From: JABMRW01 sp964396965 | GTDB lineage: Bacteria; Chloroflexota; Dehalococcoidia; Dehalococcoidales; BS750m-G39 | Direction of reading: 5' to 3' | DNA: 64,000 bases | Assembly: GCA_964396965.1 (NCBI GenBank) | Contig: CAYNGD010000002.1 | Location: 50,800-114,799, forward strand | In this document: positions 56,958 to 64,000 of the stretch, piece by piece | Layout of the letters: each line of letters starts with the position of its first letter | How positions within the stretch are numbered: the first letter of the stretch is position 1 | Program-made: the position numbers and the translations under genes | The notes under the pieces: model-generated | The model's database searches: none | What the model was told of the DNA's origin: nothing | What the model saw: the letters and a program-made list of their open reading frames with translations, nothing else

Positions 56958-57787
56958 CCCGTTTTCCCTTTCAGCTTCTGCTCCAGAGAGCCGTAAAAGT
57001 CCCCGGAGTGAACTCTCAAAAATTTACCGCACTTGGCGCTATGCCTCACCGTGATAATATCGCCACTGGCCAGTGGCAGGTTGATATGTCCGTCAATGCT
57101 TAAGCCCGCCTGGTGGTGGGTGCTGACCCTGAGCCTGACCACCGATGACACCGGCAACACCAGCGGGTAGGCTGGGCTGAGGTGAGGCGATATCGGCACC
57201 AGCAGAAAGTCGGCGGACTGGGGGTGGAGGATGGGGCCGCCGGCGGCCAGCGAGTAGCCGGTGCTGCCGGTGGCGGTGGCGGCGATAACGCCGTCGGCCT
57301 TGTATGTCGCCAGCCGCTCGCCGTCAATATCAACCTCGACGAAGATCACCCGGGCTACCTCCCCCCGGGCCACCACCACATCGTTCAGTGCGTAGAAGGT
57401 GCGGGGCCCGCCAGCGGTGGTAAGCTCGGCCTCAAGCATGGAACGCTCGTCTATCCAGCCCCTGCCCTCGAGCAGGGCGGGAAGCTCAGCCTTGGCCTCT
57501 TTAGCGCTGAGTTCGGTCATAAAGCCCAGCCGCCCCATATTGACCCCGGTGATGGGGATGGGGGCGGGGACGACCACCTGGGCCGCCCTTAAGATAGTGC
57601 CGTCGCCGCCGACGGTGATGATGAGCTCGGTGCCATTAAGCTCAGACCTGGCCGCCTCCCCCTCCCAGGCCGAGCAGAGCCAGACCGATACCCCCCGGGC
57701 GCTGATAAAAGCCTTGAGTTCCTCGGCCAGGGTGCGGGCGGTATCAATCATGGGGTGATAGAGAATGCCGACCTTTTTCATCGCCAT
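56954..57787 (-). CDS. nadK: NAD kinase
   Basis: Start at ATG 57787 (or 57781, MKKVGILYHP), since the promoter below excludes the earlier ATG 57814. About 277 residues. GGDGTILRA near residue 62 and the DGVIAATATGSTGYSLAAGGPI stretch near 165 (NAD/ATP-binding, with catalytic Asp in GGDG). Makes NADP. First gene of nadK-acetyltransferase-NUDIX, all coupled by overlaps. Confidence 0.94.
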   Translation of the reverse strand: MAMKKVGILYHPMIDTARTLAEELKAFISARGVSVWLCSAWEGEAARSELNGTELIITVGGDGTILRAAQVVVPAPIPITGVNMGRLGFMTELSAKEAKAELPALLEGRGWIDERSMLEAELTTAGGPRTFYALNDVVVARGEVARVIFVEVDIDGERLATYKADGVIAATATGSTGYSLAAGGPILHPQSADFLLVPISPHLSPAYPLVLPVSSVVRLRVSTHHQAGLSIDGHINLPLASGDIITVRHSAKCGKFLRVHSGDFYGSLEQKLKGKTG

Positions 57788-57818
57788 AACCTGAAAATTC
57801 CACTTGGAGAGCAAGCCA

Positions 57819-57848
57819 AGTGTAGCACCGCCCCTTTCGGGGTGTCAA
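57819..57848 (-). promoter_or_regulatory. Promoter of nadK with a hairpin in its spacer
   Basis: Reverse-strand TTGACA (57848-57843), 18-base spacer, TACACT (57824-57819). The spacer is the palindrome CCCC-GAAA-GGGG. Confidence 0.65.
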
Positions 57849-57858
57849 GGCGAAACCC

Positions 57859-57975
57859 TCACCTCTTTGGCGACTGCCGGCGCTTCACCGGCGCCAGCTT
57901 GCCCCGCCTCTTGACCGCCTTGCTGGAGCGGAAGCGGTTCTGGTTGACGAAGCCCCGCGTGCGGTTGGCCGTTAT
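57859..57975 (-). CDS. Candidate 38-residue basic protein without a canonical start codon
   Basis: Reverse frame ANRTRGFVNQNRFRSSKAVK then RRGKLAPVKRRQSPKR and TGA. The frame has no ATG, GTG or TTG after its upstream stop. A very strong ribosome site GGAGGGGAG stands five bases before ATA 57975 (overlapping the previous stop) and eight before ACG 57972. The composition, a third Arg/Lys, resembles small ribosome- or nucleic-acid-binding proteins. Either translation starts at AUA/ACG or a former ATG has mutated. It follows the 58196 gene on the same strand. Confidence 0.4.
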   Translation of the reverse strand: MTANRTRGFVNQNRFRSSKAVKRRGKLAPVKRRQSPKR

Positions 57976-58196
57976 TCTCCCCTCCGGCTGAAGGCAAAGA
58001 TATAGATAATGGGCAGTATCCCTACCGTATTAAAGATGAACAGACAGATAAACCAGGCCAGCTGGCCACTCCGGCCCGCCCGCCACAGGGCTACCCCCTT
58101 CCAGGCCAGCTCCCAGACAATCAGCGCCGGCAGCCACCAGTGCATATAAGCCAGAAAGGCTGACCACAGCGGACACGTCCCGCTTAATGCTTCCAT
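57972..58196 (-). CDS. Small two-helix membrane protein (DUF5652/PLDc_N-like)
   Basis: 74 residues, ATG 58196 behind GGAGAC. Two membrane helices (about 12-30 and 46-70) linked by AWKGVALWRAGRSGQLAWF, ending FAFSRRGE. The WWLPALIVWELAWKGVALWRA pattern is shared by a widespread small-membrane-protein family of unknown role. Confidence 0.8.
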   Translation of the reverse strand: MEALSGTCPLWSAFLAYMHWWLPALIVWELAWKGVALWRAGRSGQLAWFICLFIFNTVGILPIIYIFAFSRRGE

Positions 58197-58292
58197 TTCC
58201 AGTCTCCTGCTTTACGACTATCATAACACATCAGGGGATGATTAAGCCATCGTGGAAGGAGGGAGTTACCAAAGGACTAAACAAATCGGGGG

Positions 58293-59774
58293 CTAGAAAA
58301 GGAAAATATGAGCCGCTATCTGGGCCAGCTTCATCACATAGCCGGGAATAATACCCAGCGCCAGCACACCCAGACAGGAGAGGGCCAGGGCCACCCTCAG
58401 GGCAGGGGAGGAGGGGACTTTGGCCCGGGAGGCGGGCTTGTCCATCCACATCACCTTGACCACCCTCAGGTAGTAATAGGCCGATATCACGCTGTTGATG
58501 ACGGCGACAATCACCAGCCAGAGCAGGCCGTGCCGCACCGCCCCGCTGAAGATATAGAACTTGGCCATAAAGCCGGCGGCGGGGGGCATGCCGATAAGGG
58601 AGACCAGGCAGAGGGTGAGAGCCAGTGCCAGCACCGGCGCCCGCTTGGCCATGCCGGCGTAGTCGGCAATCAGGTCGCTGTCGAGCTTATTGGAGATGGC
58701 GATGATGGCGATAAAGGCACCCAGGTTGGTTAGGGCGTAGCTGGCCAGGAAGAAGAGGAGACCGCTCTGCCCGGCAAAGGCCGAGGAGCCGCTCAATACG
58801 GGGGAGGTAAAGCCCACCGTGGCCAGCCCAACCAGCAGGTAGCCCGCCTGGGCGATGCTGGAGTAACCGAGCATCCGTTTGATGTTGGTCTGGGGAAGGG
58901 CGATGATATTGCCCAGGGTCATGCCGAGGGCGGCCAGCACCGCGAAGAGCAGCCCCCAGTCCAGACTGAGCCAGGAGGGGAGGCCGAAGGCCGAGTAGAA
59001 CACCCTTAAGATAACGGCGAAGCCGGCGGCCTTGCTGCCCACCGAGAGGTAGGCGGTAATGGGGGTGGGAGCGCCTTCATAGACATCGGGCACCCACATC
59101 TGGAAGGGGACGGCGGCAATCTTGAAGCCAAAGCCGGCCACCATTAAGACGATGCCGGCGATAAGGCCGGGGCTGGCCAGGACACCGTATAGCGAAGAAA
59201 GCGACTGGATGGACTGGGCAATTTTCCCTAGCTGGGTCTGGCCGGTAAAGCCGAAGACCAGGGCCATGCCGAAGAGCAGCACCGCCGAGGCCACCGCCCC
59301 CAGCAGCAGGTATTTCAGGGAGGCCTCGGTTGACTTGGGGTCTTTGAGGAAGCCGACCAGAATATACAGAGAGATGCTGGTCAGCTCCAGGGCCAGGTAG
59401 ATGGAGATCAGCTCGGTGGTGGCCGCCATCAGCATCATGCCTAAAGCCGCCAGCAGCACCAGGGCGTAGTACTCACCCTGGAAGCGGGCGAACTTAGAGA
59501 CATAGTCCGTCGAGGCTAAAATAACCAGGGCGGCGATGACCAGGAACAACAATTTAAAGAAGAGGGCGAAGCTGTCCACCGCCAGCAGGTTGTTGAACAG
59601 CACAACCGAGCTGCCGCCCCACATCGAGATGGTAAAGCCGGCCGACACCACCAGGCCGAGGATACTCACCGCCGCCAGCCACCACTTTGGCTTCAGGAAA
59701 AGGTCAAGCAGGATGACCACCACCGCGGTGGCGGCCAGGGTCAGTTCCGGGGCCAGCAGCTCAAAATTCAGCAT
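58293..59774 (-). CDS. nuoN: NADH-quinone oxidoreductase-type subunit N
   Basis: 493 residues, fourteen predicted membrane helices, antiporter-like subunit of complex I. Conserved lysine/proline helices appear in TAYLSVGSKAAGFAVILRVF and in the SIAQAGYLLVG segment. Last gene of the visible nuoK-L-M-N order; three bases separate it from nuoM. The complex may use ferredoxin or F420-like donors rather than NADH in an anaerobe; the input module is outside the window. Confidence 0.95.
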   Translation of the reverse strand: MLNFELLAPELTLAATAVVVILLDLFLKPKWWLAAVSILGLVVSAGFTISMWGGSSVVLFNNLLAVDSFALFFKLLFLVIAALVILASTDYVSKFARFQGEYYALVLLAALGMMLMAATTELISIYLALELTSISLYILVGFLKDPKSTEASLKYLLLGAVASAVLLFGMALVFGFTGQTQLGKIAQSIQSLSSLYGVLASPGLIAGIVLMVAGFGFKIAAVPFQMWVPDVYEGAPTPITAYLSVGSKAAGFAVILRVFYSAFGLPSWLSLDWGLLFAVLAALGMTLGNIIALPQTNIKRMLGYSSIAQAGYLLVGLATVGFTSPVLSGSSAFAGQSGLLFFLASYALTNLGAFIAIIAISNKLDSDLIADYAGMAKRAPVLALALTLCLVSLIGMPPAAGFMAKFYIFSGAVRHGLLWLVIVAVINSVISAYYYLRVVKVMWMDKPASRAKVPSSPALRVALALSCLGVLALGIIPGYVMKLAQIAAHIFLF

Positions 59775-59777
59775 GGC

Positions 59778-61262
59778 TTAACCACCTAACAACCCCATTA
59801 TCGGCATAACGCCCACCTTGATTACATCGGTCAGAATAGCCGGGTAGATGCCCACCCCCATAATCACCGCTATGAAAACGAACAGATAGACCCGCTCCAG
59901 GATATCGGCGTCCTTGACCTTATTGAACTTTTCCTGCGGCGGGCCGTAGAAGACCCTCTGCAGCATCCAGAGGATATAGCCAGCGGTGATAACGATGCCG
60001 ACCACCCCCAGAATCGTCCAGAGCCTGATGCCGGCCACGGCGGTGCTGGCGAAGCTGCCGATGAAGACCAGAAACTCGGCGGCGAAGCCGCTGGTGGTGG
60101 GCAGACCCAAAGAGGCCAGCCCGGCCACCGAGAAGACGACGGCGATAATCGGCGTCTGCCGGGCCAGACCGCCCAGCTTTCTCAAATCCCGCTCTTTAGA
60201 GTTGTGCATCAACAAGCCGGCCACGGCGAAGAGCAGGCCGGTGATGACGCCGTGGCTGAACATCTGCAGGGTCGCCCCCACCAGACTCACCTGCCCCAGG
60301 GCGAATATTCCCAGCAGGACATAGCCCATATGGCTGATGCTGCTGTAGGCAATCAGCCGCTTCAAATCAGTCTGGCGCAGGGTGACCGCCGCCCCGTAGA
60401 GGATGTTGACCACCGCCAGCACGACTATAATAAGGGCGAACTGCCGGGCCACCTGCGGGAAAATGCTGACGCAGATCCGAATCATGCCGTAGCCGCCCAT
60501 CTTGAGCAGCGCCCCGGCCAGCACCACGCTCACCGCCGTCGGGGCATCGGTGTGGGCGTCGGGCAGCCAAGTGTGCAGGGGGAAGACCGGCAGCTTAACG
60601 GCGAAGCCAATGAACAGCAGCCAGAAGATGACCGCCGCCGGCATTATTGACTGAGCCATAGCCATCCCGCTCCGGGCGATGTCCACCATATTCAGAGAGC
60701 CGGTGGTAAAGTAGAGGCTGAGGATGCCGGCCAGCATGAAGGCGCTGCCGAAGAGGGTATATATTACGTACTTGATGGCCGAGTATTCTTTTCTCCCGGT
60801 GCCCCAGATTGAAATCAGGAAGTACATCGGGATAACCTCTACCTCCCAGAAGAGGAAGAACAGGAGCAGATCGAGAGAGCAGAATACACCTAAAATACTT
60901 GTTTCCAGCAGCAGCAGCCAGGCGAAGTACTGGCGGGGCCTCAGGTCAACCTTCCAGGAGATTAAGACAACTAAAAAGCCGAGCAGGGCCATTAAAATAA
61001 CCATAAGCAGGCTGATGCCGTCGACGCCGAGGTGGTAGTTGGCGCCGATGGCCGGAATCCAGGAGAGCTTCTCCTCGAACTGTATCCCCCCCGAGGAACG
61101 GTCGAAGATGGCGAAGAGATAGAGGGAGAGGGCCAGCGGGAAGAAGGTAAAGATGGCCGCCAGCCACTTTATTAAACGTTCGGACAGCCTGGGGATGAAG
61201 GCAATCAGTATCGCCCCCACCACCGGCAGAAAGACTATCCAGGTCAGGTAGCTAAAGCCCAT
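59778..61262 (-). CDS. nuoM: NADH-quinone oxidoreductase-type subunit M
   Basis: 494 residues, fourteen membrane helices. Signatures: LLFFLFWEVEVIPMYFLISIWG near residue 130 with the key glutamate, LPVFPLHTWLPDAHTDAPTAVSVVLAG near 223, and LKRLIAYSSISHMGYVLLG. A proton-pumping antiporter-like subunit. Six bases after nuoL. Confidence 0.96.
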   Translation of the reverse strand: MGFSYLTWIVFLPVVGAILIAFIPRLSERLIKWLAAIFTFFPLALSLYLFAIFDRSSGGIQFEEKLSWIPAIGANYHLGVDGISLLMVILMALLGFLVVLISWKVDLRPRQYFAWLLLLETSILGVFCSLDLLLFFLFWEVEVIPMYFLISIWGTGRKEYSAIKYVIYTLFGSAFMLAGILSLYFTTGSLNMVDIARSGMAMAQSIMPAAVIFWLLFIGFAVKLPVFPLHTWLPDAHTDAPTAVSVVLAGALLKMGGYGMIRICVSIFPQVARQFALIIVVLAVVNILYGAAVTLRQTDLKRLIAYSSISHMGYVLLGIFALGQVSLVGATLQMFSHGVITGLLFAVAGLLMHNSKERDLRKLGGLARQTPIIAVVFSVAGLASLGLPTTSGFAAEFLVFIGSFASTAVAGIRLWTILGVVGIVITAGYILWMLQRVFYGPPQEKFNKVKDADILERVYLFVFIAVIMGVGIYPAILTDVIKVGVMPIMGLLGG

Positions 61263-61268
61263 AACTCC

Positions 61269-63164
61269 TCATCCAAAGAAATAGAAACAGAGAATAATGA
61301 CGATAATGCCGATGCCGATAAACAGCCCGTACAACTGGAGCTGGCCGCTGTGCGCCTTGCGTATTGCCCGGCCGGTGGCCATCGCCCCGTCGGCGAGGCC
61401 GTTGACGGCACCGTCAACGCCATAAACATCAATCGCCTGGAAACCGGCGAACAGCCCTTTAAGCAGTGCCAGCCTGACGATGATGTTCTCGTAGAGCTCG
61501 TCGAGCCAGTACTTATGCAGGAAAAGGGAATAAAACGGCTTAAACATAGCCCCGACTCTTTCCGCGGAAAGCCACTTGGCGCTATACATGGCGTAAGCCA
61601 GCAGGATGCCCAGACCGGCCAGCACCAGCGAAATCCAGGTTTGGACATGGGTCAGGATGCCGAAGAAACCTTGGACAAAGCTGCTCGTCACGCCCTCTCC
61701 CATAAAGGCGCTGAAGTTGCCGGCGACGTTCCAGAGACCGGCCACCGCCGCCAGCACCGCCAGGACCACCATCGGTACCACCATTACCGCCGACGACTCG
61801 TGGGGCTTACCGTGGGCCTCCTCGCTGCCACCCCGGTATTCCCCACCGAAGGTCAAAAAGACCGCCCGGAATATATAGAAGGAGGTCATAAACACGGTTA
61901 TCATCGCCAGCGCATAGAGGACGGTGTTGCTCTCCAGCGACCTGAGCAGTATCTCGTCCTTGCTCCAGAAACCGGCCAGCGGCCAGATGCCGGACAGGCT
62001 CAGAGAGGCGACAACGAAGGTGGCGAACGTCCAGGGCATGACCTTGCGCAACCCGCCCATCTTGCGCATGTCGAAGGTACCGGTGGCGTGGTTGACGCTG
62101 CCGGCGCCGAGGAACAGTAACGACTTGAAGAAGGCATGGGTAAACAGGTGGAAGATACCGACGGCTACCCCCCCCACCCCCAGCCCCAGCATCATATAGC
62201 CCAGCTGGCTTATAGTTGAATAGGCCAGCACCCGCTTGATATCGGTCATCACCAGCCCCATAGAGGCGGCGAAGATGGCGGTAAAGCCGCCGATAACGGC
62301 CACCGTGGTCAGGGCTTGAACCGAGTGCTCAAAGAGAGGGAAGGTGCGGGCCACCAGAAAGACGCCGGCGGCGACCATGGTGGCGGCATGAATCAGGGCG
62401 CTGACAGGGGTGGGACCTTCCATGGCATCGGGCAGCCAGACGTGCAGCGGGAACTGGGCCGACTTGCCCGCCGCTCCGGCAAAGATGCCGATGGCCGCCC
62501 AAGTCAGGGTGGTGCCGGCCAGAGCGCCGCTTACGGCCAGTGACTGGAGCTGGAGGATGCTAAAGGTGCCGGTATTGAAATAGAGGAGCAGAATCGCCGC
62601 CAGGAAACCGAAGTCGCCAATGCGGGTGACGATAAAGGCCTTCTTGGCGGCGTTAGCCGCCGAGGGGCGGTGAAACCAGAAGCCGATTAAAAGATAGGAA
62701 CACAGGCCGACCATCTCCCAGAAGACGTAGACCATGAGCAGGTTATCGGCCAGGACCAGCCCCAGCATGGAGGCGGTGAAGAGCGACATAAAGGCGAAGT
62801 AGCGGTGATAGCCGGGGTCACCGCGCATGTAGCCCTGGGAGTAAATCTGCACCATCAGGCTGACCATGGTCACCACCACCAGCATCACCGTGGTCAGGGG
62901 GTCAACCAGCAGCCCCAGGTGAAAGGTCAAGCCCCCTTCGATGACCACCCAGCTGATGGCAGGCACCGCCAGCGAGTGGCCGGGGGCGGCCATCACCGCC
63001 AGCAGCGCCCAGATTGAAAGCCCCAGCGAGCCGAACAGGGCGGCAATGGTAACGTAGCCCCCCACCTTGGGCCGGTTATTCAGGAAAGGCCGCAAAAACA
63101 GTGATATTATGACAAAGGAGAACAGGGGCAGCAGGAATATAAGCCAGAGCAGTTGATAGGGCAT
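61269..63164 (-). CDS. nuoL: NADH-quinone oxidoreductase-type subunit L
   Basis: 631 residues, about sixteen helices including the lateral helix. Core motif FPLHVWLPDAMEGPTPVSALIHAATMVAAGVFLVAR near residue 233 and DIKRVLAYSTISQLGYMMLG near 310. Antiporter-like proton channel of complex I. Start overlaps the stop of the DUF2007 gene by one base, implying a single transcript. Confidence 0.96.
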   Translation of the reverse strand: MPYQLLWLIFLLPLFSFVIISLFLRPFLNNRPKVGGYVTIAALFGSLGLSIWALLAVMAAPGHSLAVPAISWVVIEGGLTFHLGLLVDPLTTVMLVVVTMVSLMVQIYSQGYMRGDPGYHRYFAFMSLFTASMLGLVLADNLLMVYVFWEMVGLCSYLLIGFWFHRPSAANAAKKAFIVTRIGDFGFLAAILLLYFNTGTFSILQLQSLAVSGALAGTTLTWAAIGIFAGAAGKSAQFPLHVWLPDAMEGPTPVSALIHAATMVAAGVFLVARTFPLFEHSVQALTTVAVIGGFTAIFAASMGLVMTDIKRVLAYSTISQLGYMMLGLGVGGVAVGIFHLFTHAFFKSLLFLGAGSVNHATGTFDMRKMGGLRKVMPWTFATFVVASLSLSGIWPLAGFWSKDEILLRSLESNTVLYALAMITVFMTSFYIFRAVFLTFGGEYRGGSEEAHGKPHESSAVMVVPMVVLAVLAAVAGLWNVAGNFSAFMGEGVTSSFVQGFFGILTHVQTWISLVLAGLGILLAYAMYSAKWLSAERVGAMFKPFYSLFLHKYWLDELYENIIVRLALLKGLFAGFQAIDVYGVDGAVNGLADGAMATGRAIRKAHSGQLQLYGLFIGIGIIVIILCFYFFG

Positions 63165-63358
63165 TACAGCTTCCTCAAGACCTCCTGTATTACGTGCTCC
63201 TTATCCCGGGGGACTAAAACGGAGTAGGTGGCCGTCTCCCGGTCCAGCACCCCGCCGGAGGCGGGGAGGAGGCGGGTGGGTATCCCCTCGCCCTCGAAGA
63301 GCTCCTTCCACATTTCGGCCATCATCAGGCTGTGAGCTTTTTTGACTTCAACCCACAT
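63164..63358 (-). CDS. DUF2007-like small protein
   Basis: 64 residues, MWVEVKKAHSLMMAEMWKEL then FEGEGIPTRLLP and VLVPRDKEHVIQEVLRKL. Pattern of the DUF2007 (putative signal-transducing) domain, which resembles a small ferredoxin-like beta-alpha fold. No cysteines. Unusual within a nuo operon; it directly precedes nuoL. Confidence 0.75.
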   Translation of the reverse strand: MWVEVKKAHSLMMAEMWKELFEGEGIPTRLLPASGGVLDRETATYSVLVPRDKEHVIQEVLRKL

Positions 63359-63556
63359 TTATTTGAACCCTATCCCCTTTATCCCCTTCCCCTTGATAAG
63401 GGGAAGGGGAAGATTTTTTCTAGAGAGGGACTTCGTCCCTCTCAGACTCCCTAGCTATACTAATTGGGGCTTCGCCCCTCTGAGACTACCCTCAGATTAA
63501 ACCCCTCCATCACCCCCAGAAAAGGTTATCACGTATTTTCTGGGCATCCCGCTTGC
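63359..63556. repeat. Hairpin-rich spacer inside the nuo operon
   Basis: No ORF is supported. Three perfect hairpins: CCCCTTCCCCTT-GAT-AAGGGGAAGGGG (63383-63409), GAGAGGGAC-TTC-GTCCCTCTC (63423-63443) and GGGGC-TTC-GCCCC (63465-63477). The last two share the trailing CCCTCT-(C/G)AGACT, so they look like copies of one element. Confidence 0.6.
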
Positions 63557-63712
63557 CTAAAGGTGGGCCAGTACCGCGTCGCCTAGGTAGAAGGGCCAGA
63601 CGACGATGCCCAGAATAATCTTCCACCAGACCAGGTTGGCGAAGCCGATGGTAAACAGCCAGCCCACGAACCAGAGCATCCCACCCAGTGCACCCCCGGT
63701 ACCTTTACTCAT
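63557..63712 (-). CDS. Small two-helix membrane protein between nuoK and the hairpin spacer
   Basis: 51 residues from ATG 63712 behind AAGGAGG: MSKGTGGALGGMLWFVGWLF, then FANLVWWKIILGIVVWPFYL and AVLAHL. Glycine-rich start, then two membrane spans. Thirteen bases after nuoK on the same strand. It is not a standard Nuo subunit; it may be an accessory or assembly peptide. No family recognised. Confidence 0.7.
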   Translation of the reverse strand: MSKGTGGALGGMLWFVGWLFTIGFANLVWWKIILGIVVWPFYLGDAVLAHL

Positions 63713-63725
63713 AGCTTTGCCTCCT

Positions 63726-64000
63726 TTACCACTTCATCAAATCGATTTTGGTGGCGTCTATGGTCTGGCGGTGGCGGTAGATGGCGATGATTATGGCCAG
63801 TCCCACGGAGACCTCGGCGGCCGCCACCACCATAACGAAAATAGCGAAAATCTGCCCGGTAAGCAGCAGGGGCACGATATAGCGGGAGAAGGCCACCATG
63901 GCGACGTTGACCGCATTTAGCATCAGTTCTATCGACATCAGGATAATAACGGCGTTGCGCTTGGCCAGGGCGCCGTAGAGCCCGATGGAGAACAGCACCG
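63726..64000 (-). CDS. nuoK: NADH-quinone oxidoreductase-type subunit K, N-terminus beyond the right edge
   Basis: About 91 codons visible, open to the end of the window; the family has ~100, so roughly ten N-terminal residues lie outside and the GTG at 63998 is not the start. LMSIELMLNAVNVAMVAFSR holds the conserved intramembrane glutamate, and AAAEVSVGLAIIIAIYR the second one. Confidence 0.94.
   Translation of the reverse strand, partial: VLFSIGLYGALAKRNAVIILMSIELMLNAVNVAMVAFSRYIVPLLLTGQIFAIFVMVVAAAEVSVGLAIIIAIYRHRQTIDATKIDLMKW

Overview
The window is 64 kb of a gene-dense, high-G+C bacterial chromosome. It fits an anaerobic member of the Chloroflexota, most likely an uncultured Dehalococcoidia-like lineage. 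That assignment is inference from gene content: a tungsten/molybdenum aldehyde:ferredoxin oxidoreductase with its own MoaD-like partner, AmmeMemoRadiSam genes, methylmalonyl-CoA type carboxyltransferases, a two-subunit class I fumarase, LeuCD-like hydratases and a Nuo-type complex. There is no rRNA, CRISPR array, integrase or intact transposase. The only tRNA is an initiator tRNA-fMet.

Layout. 1-7.6 kb: an ArsA-type ATPase running off the left edge, a carboxyltransferase with hisA, a frameshifted TIR/deoxyribosyltransferase-like gene, hisI, then a reverse-strand block coaE-rplU-rpmA-rpmE-DUF1385. 7.6-13.4 kb: an accessory zone with a duplicated-domain unknown protein, two AT-rich unknown genes, the AmmeMemoRadiSam trio, and a pair of winged-helix-like genes. 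13.5-20 kb: small membrane protein, rarA, hydrolase, tRNA-fMet, a B12/radical SAM enzyme, cupin, amidohydrolase, and an LMW-phosphatase-like protein. 20.1-22.5 kb: the wreck of a branched-chain amino acid ABC transporter in which only livH is intact. 22.5-28 kb: SDR, aldehyde:ferredoxin oxidoreductase plus MoaD-like protein, cation/proton antiporter and a regulator.

28-34.8 kb is one operon: a secreted protein combining alpha/alpha repeats with a DUF4430-like domain (the architecture of transcobalamin/intrinsic factor), a membrane-anchored beta protein, a DUF4430-like lipoprotein and a complete ECF transporter (EcfT, fused EcfAA', S component). It looks like a surface capture-and-uptake system, possibly for corrinoids. 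34.9-39.5 kb: an acyl-CoA-ligase-like enzyme with a tripartite tricarboxylate transporter (TctCAB). 39.5-43.6 kb: two long paralogous coiled-coil proteins flanking a BldC/MerR-like regulator. 43.8-45.7 kb: Trm112-like protein and folP-folK-PTPS, where PTPS probably replaces FolB.

46.6-55.6 kb is a central-carbon operon: transcarboxylase-like 12S subunit, a tiny ORF, a 5S-biotin carrier fusion, aconitase-like large and small subunits, isocitrate dehydrogenase, malate dehydrogenase and fumarase. Together they could interconvert pyruvate, oxaloacetate, malate, fumarate and propionyl/methylmalonyl-CoA units. 55.6-58.2 kb: HIT, NUDIX, acetyltransferase, NAD kinase and small proteins. 58.3-64 kb: nuoN, nuoM, nuoL and a partial nuoK on the reverse strand, with two small proteins inserted.

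Less obvious signals are a dispersed intergenic repeat made of a hairpin next to a G-quadruplex-type motif, a promoter class with a conserved CCCCC-containing spacer, several probable leaderless transcripts, and two genes that appear to lack a canonical start codon (rplU with AUU; a 38-codon basic ORF with AUA/ACG).
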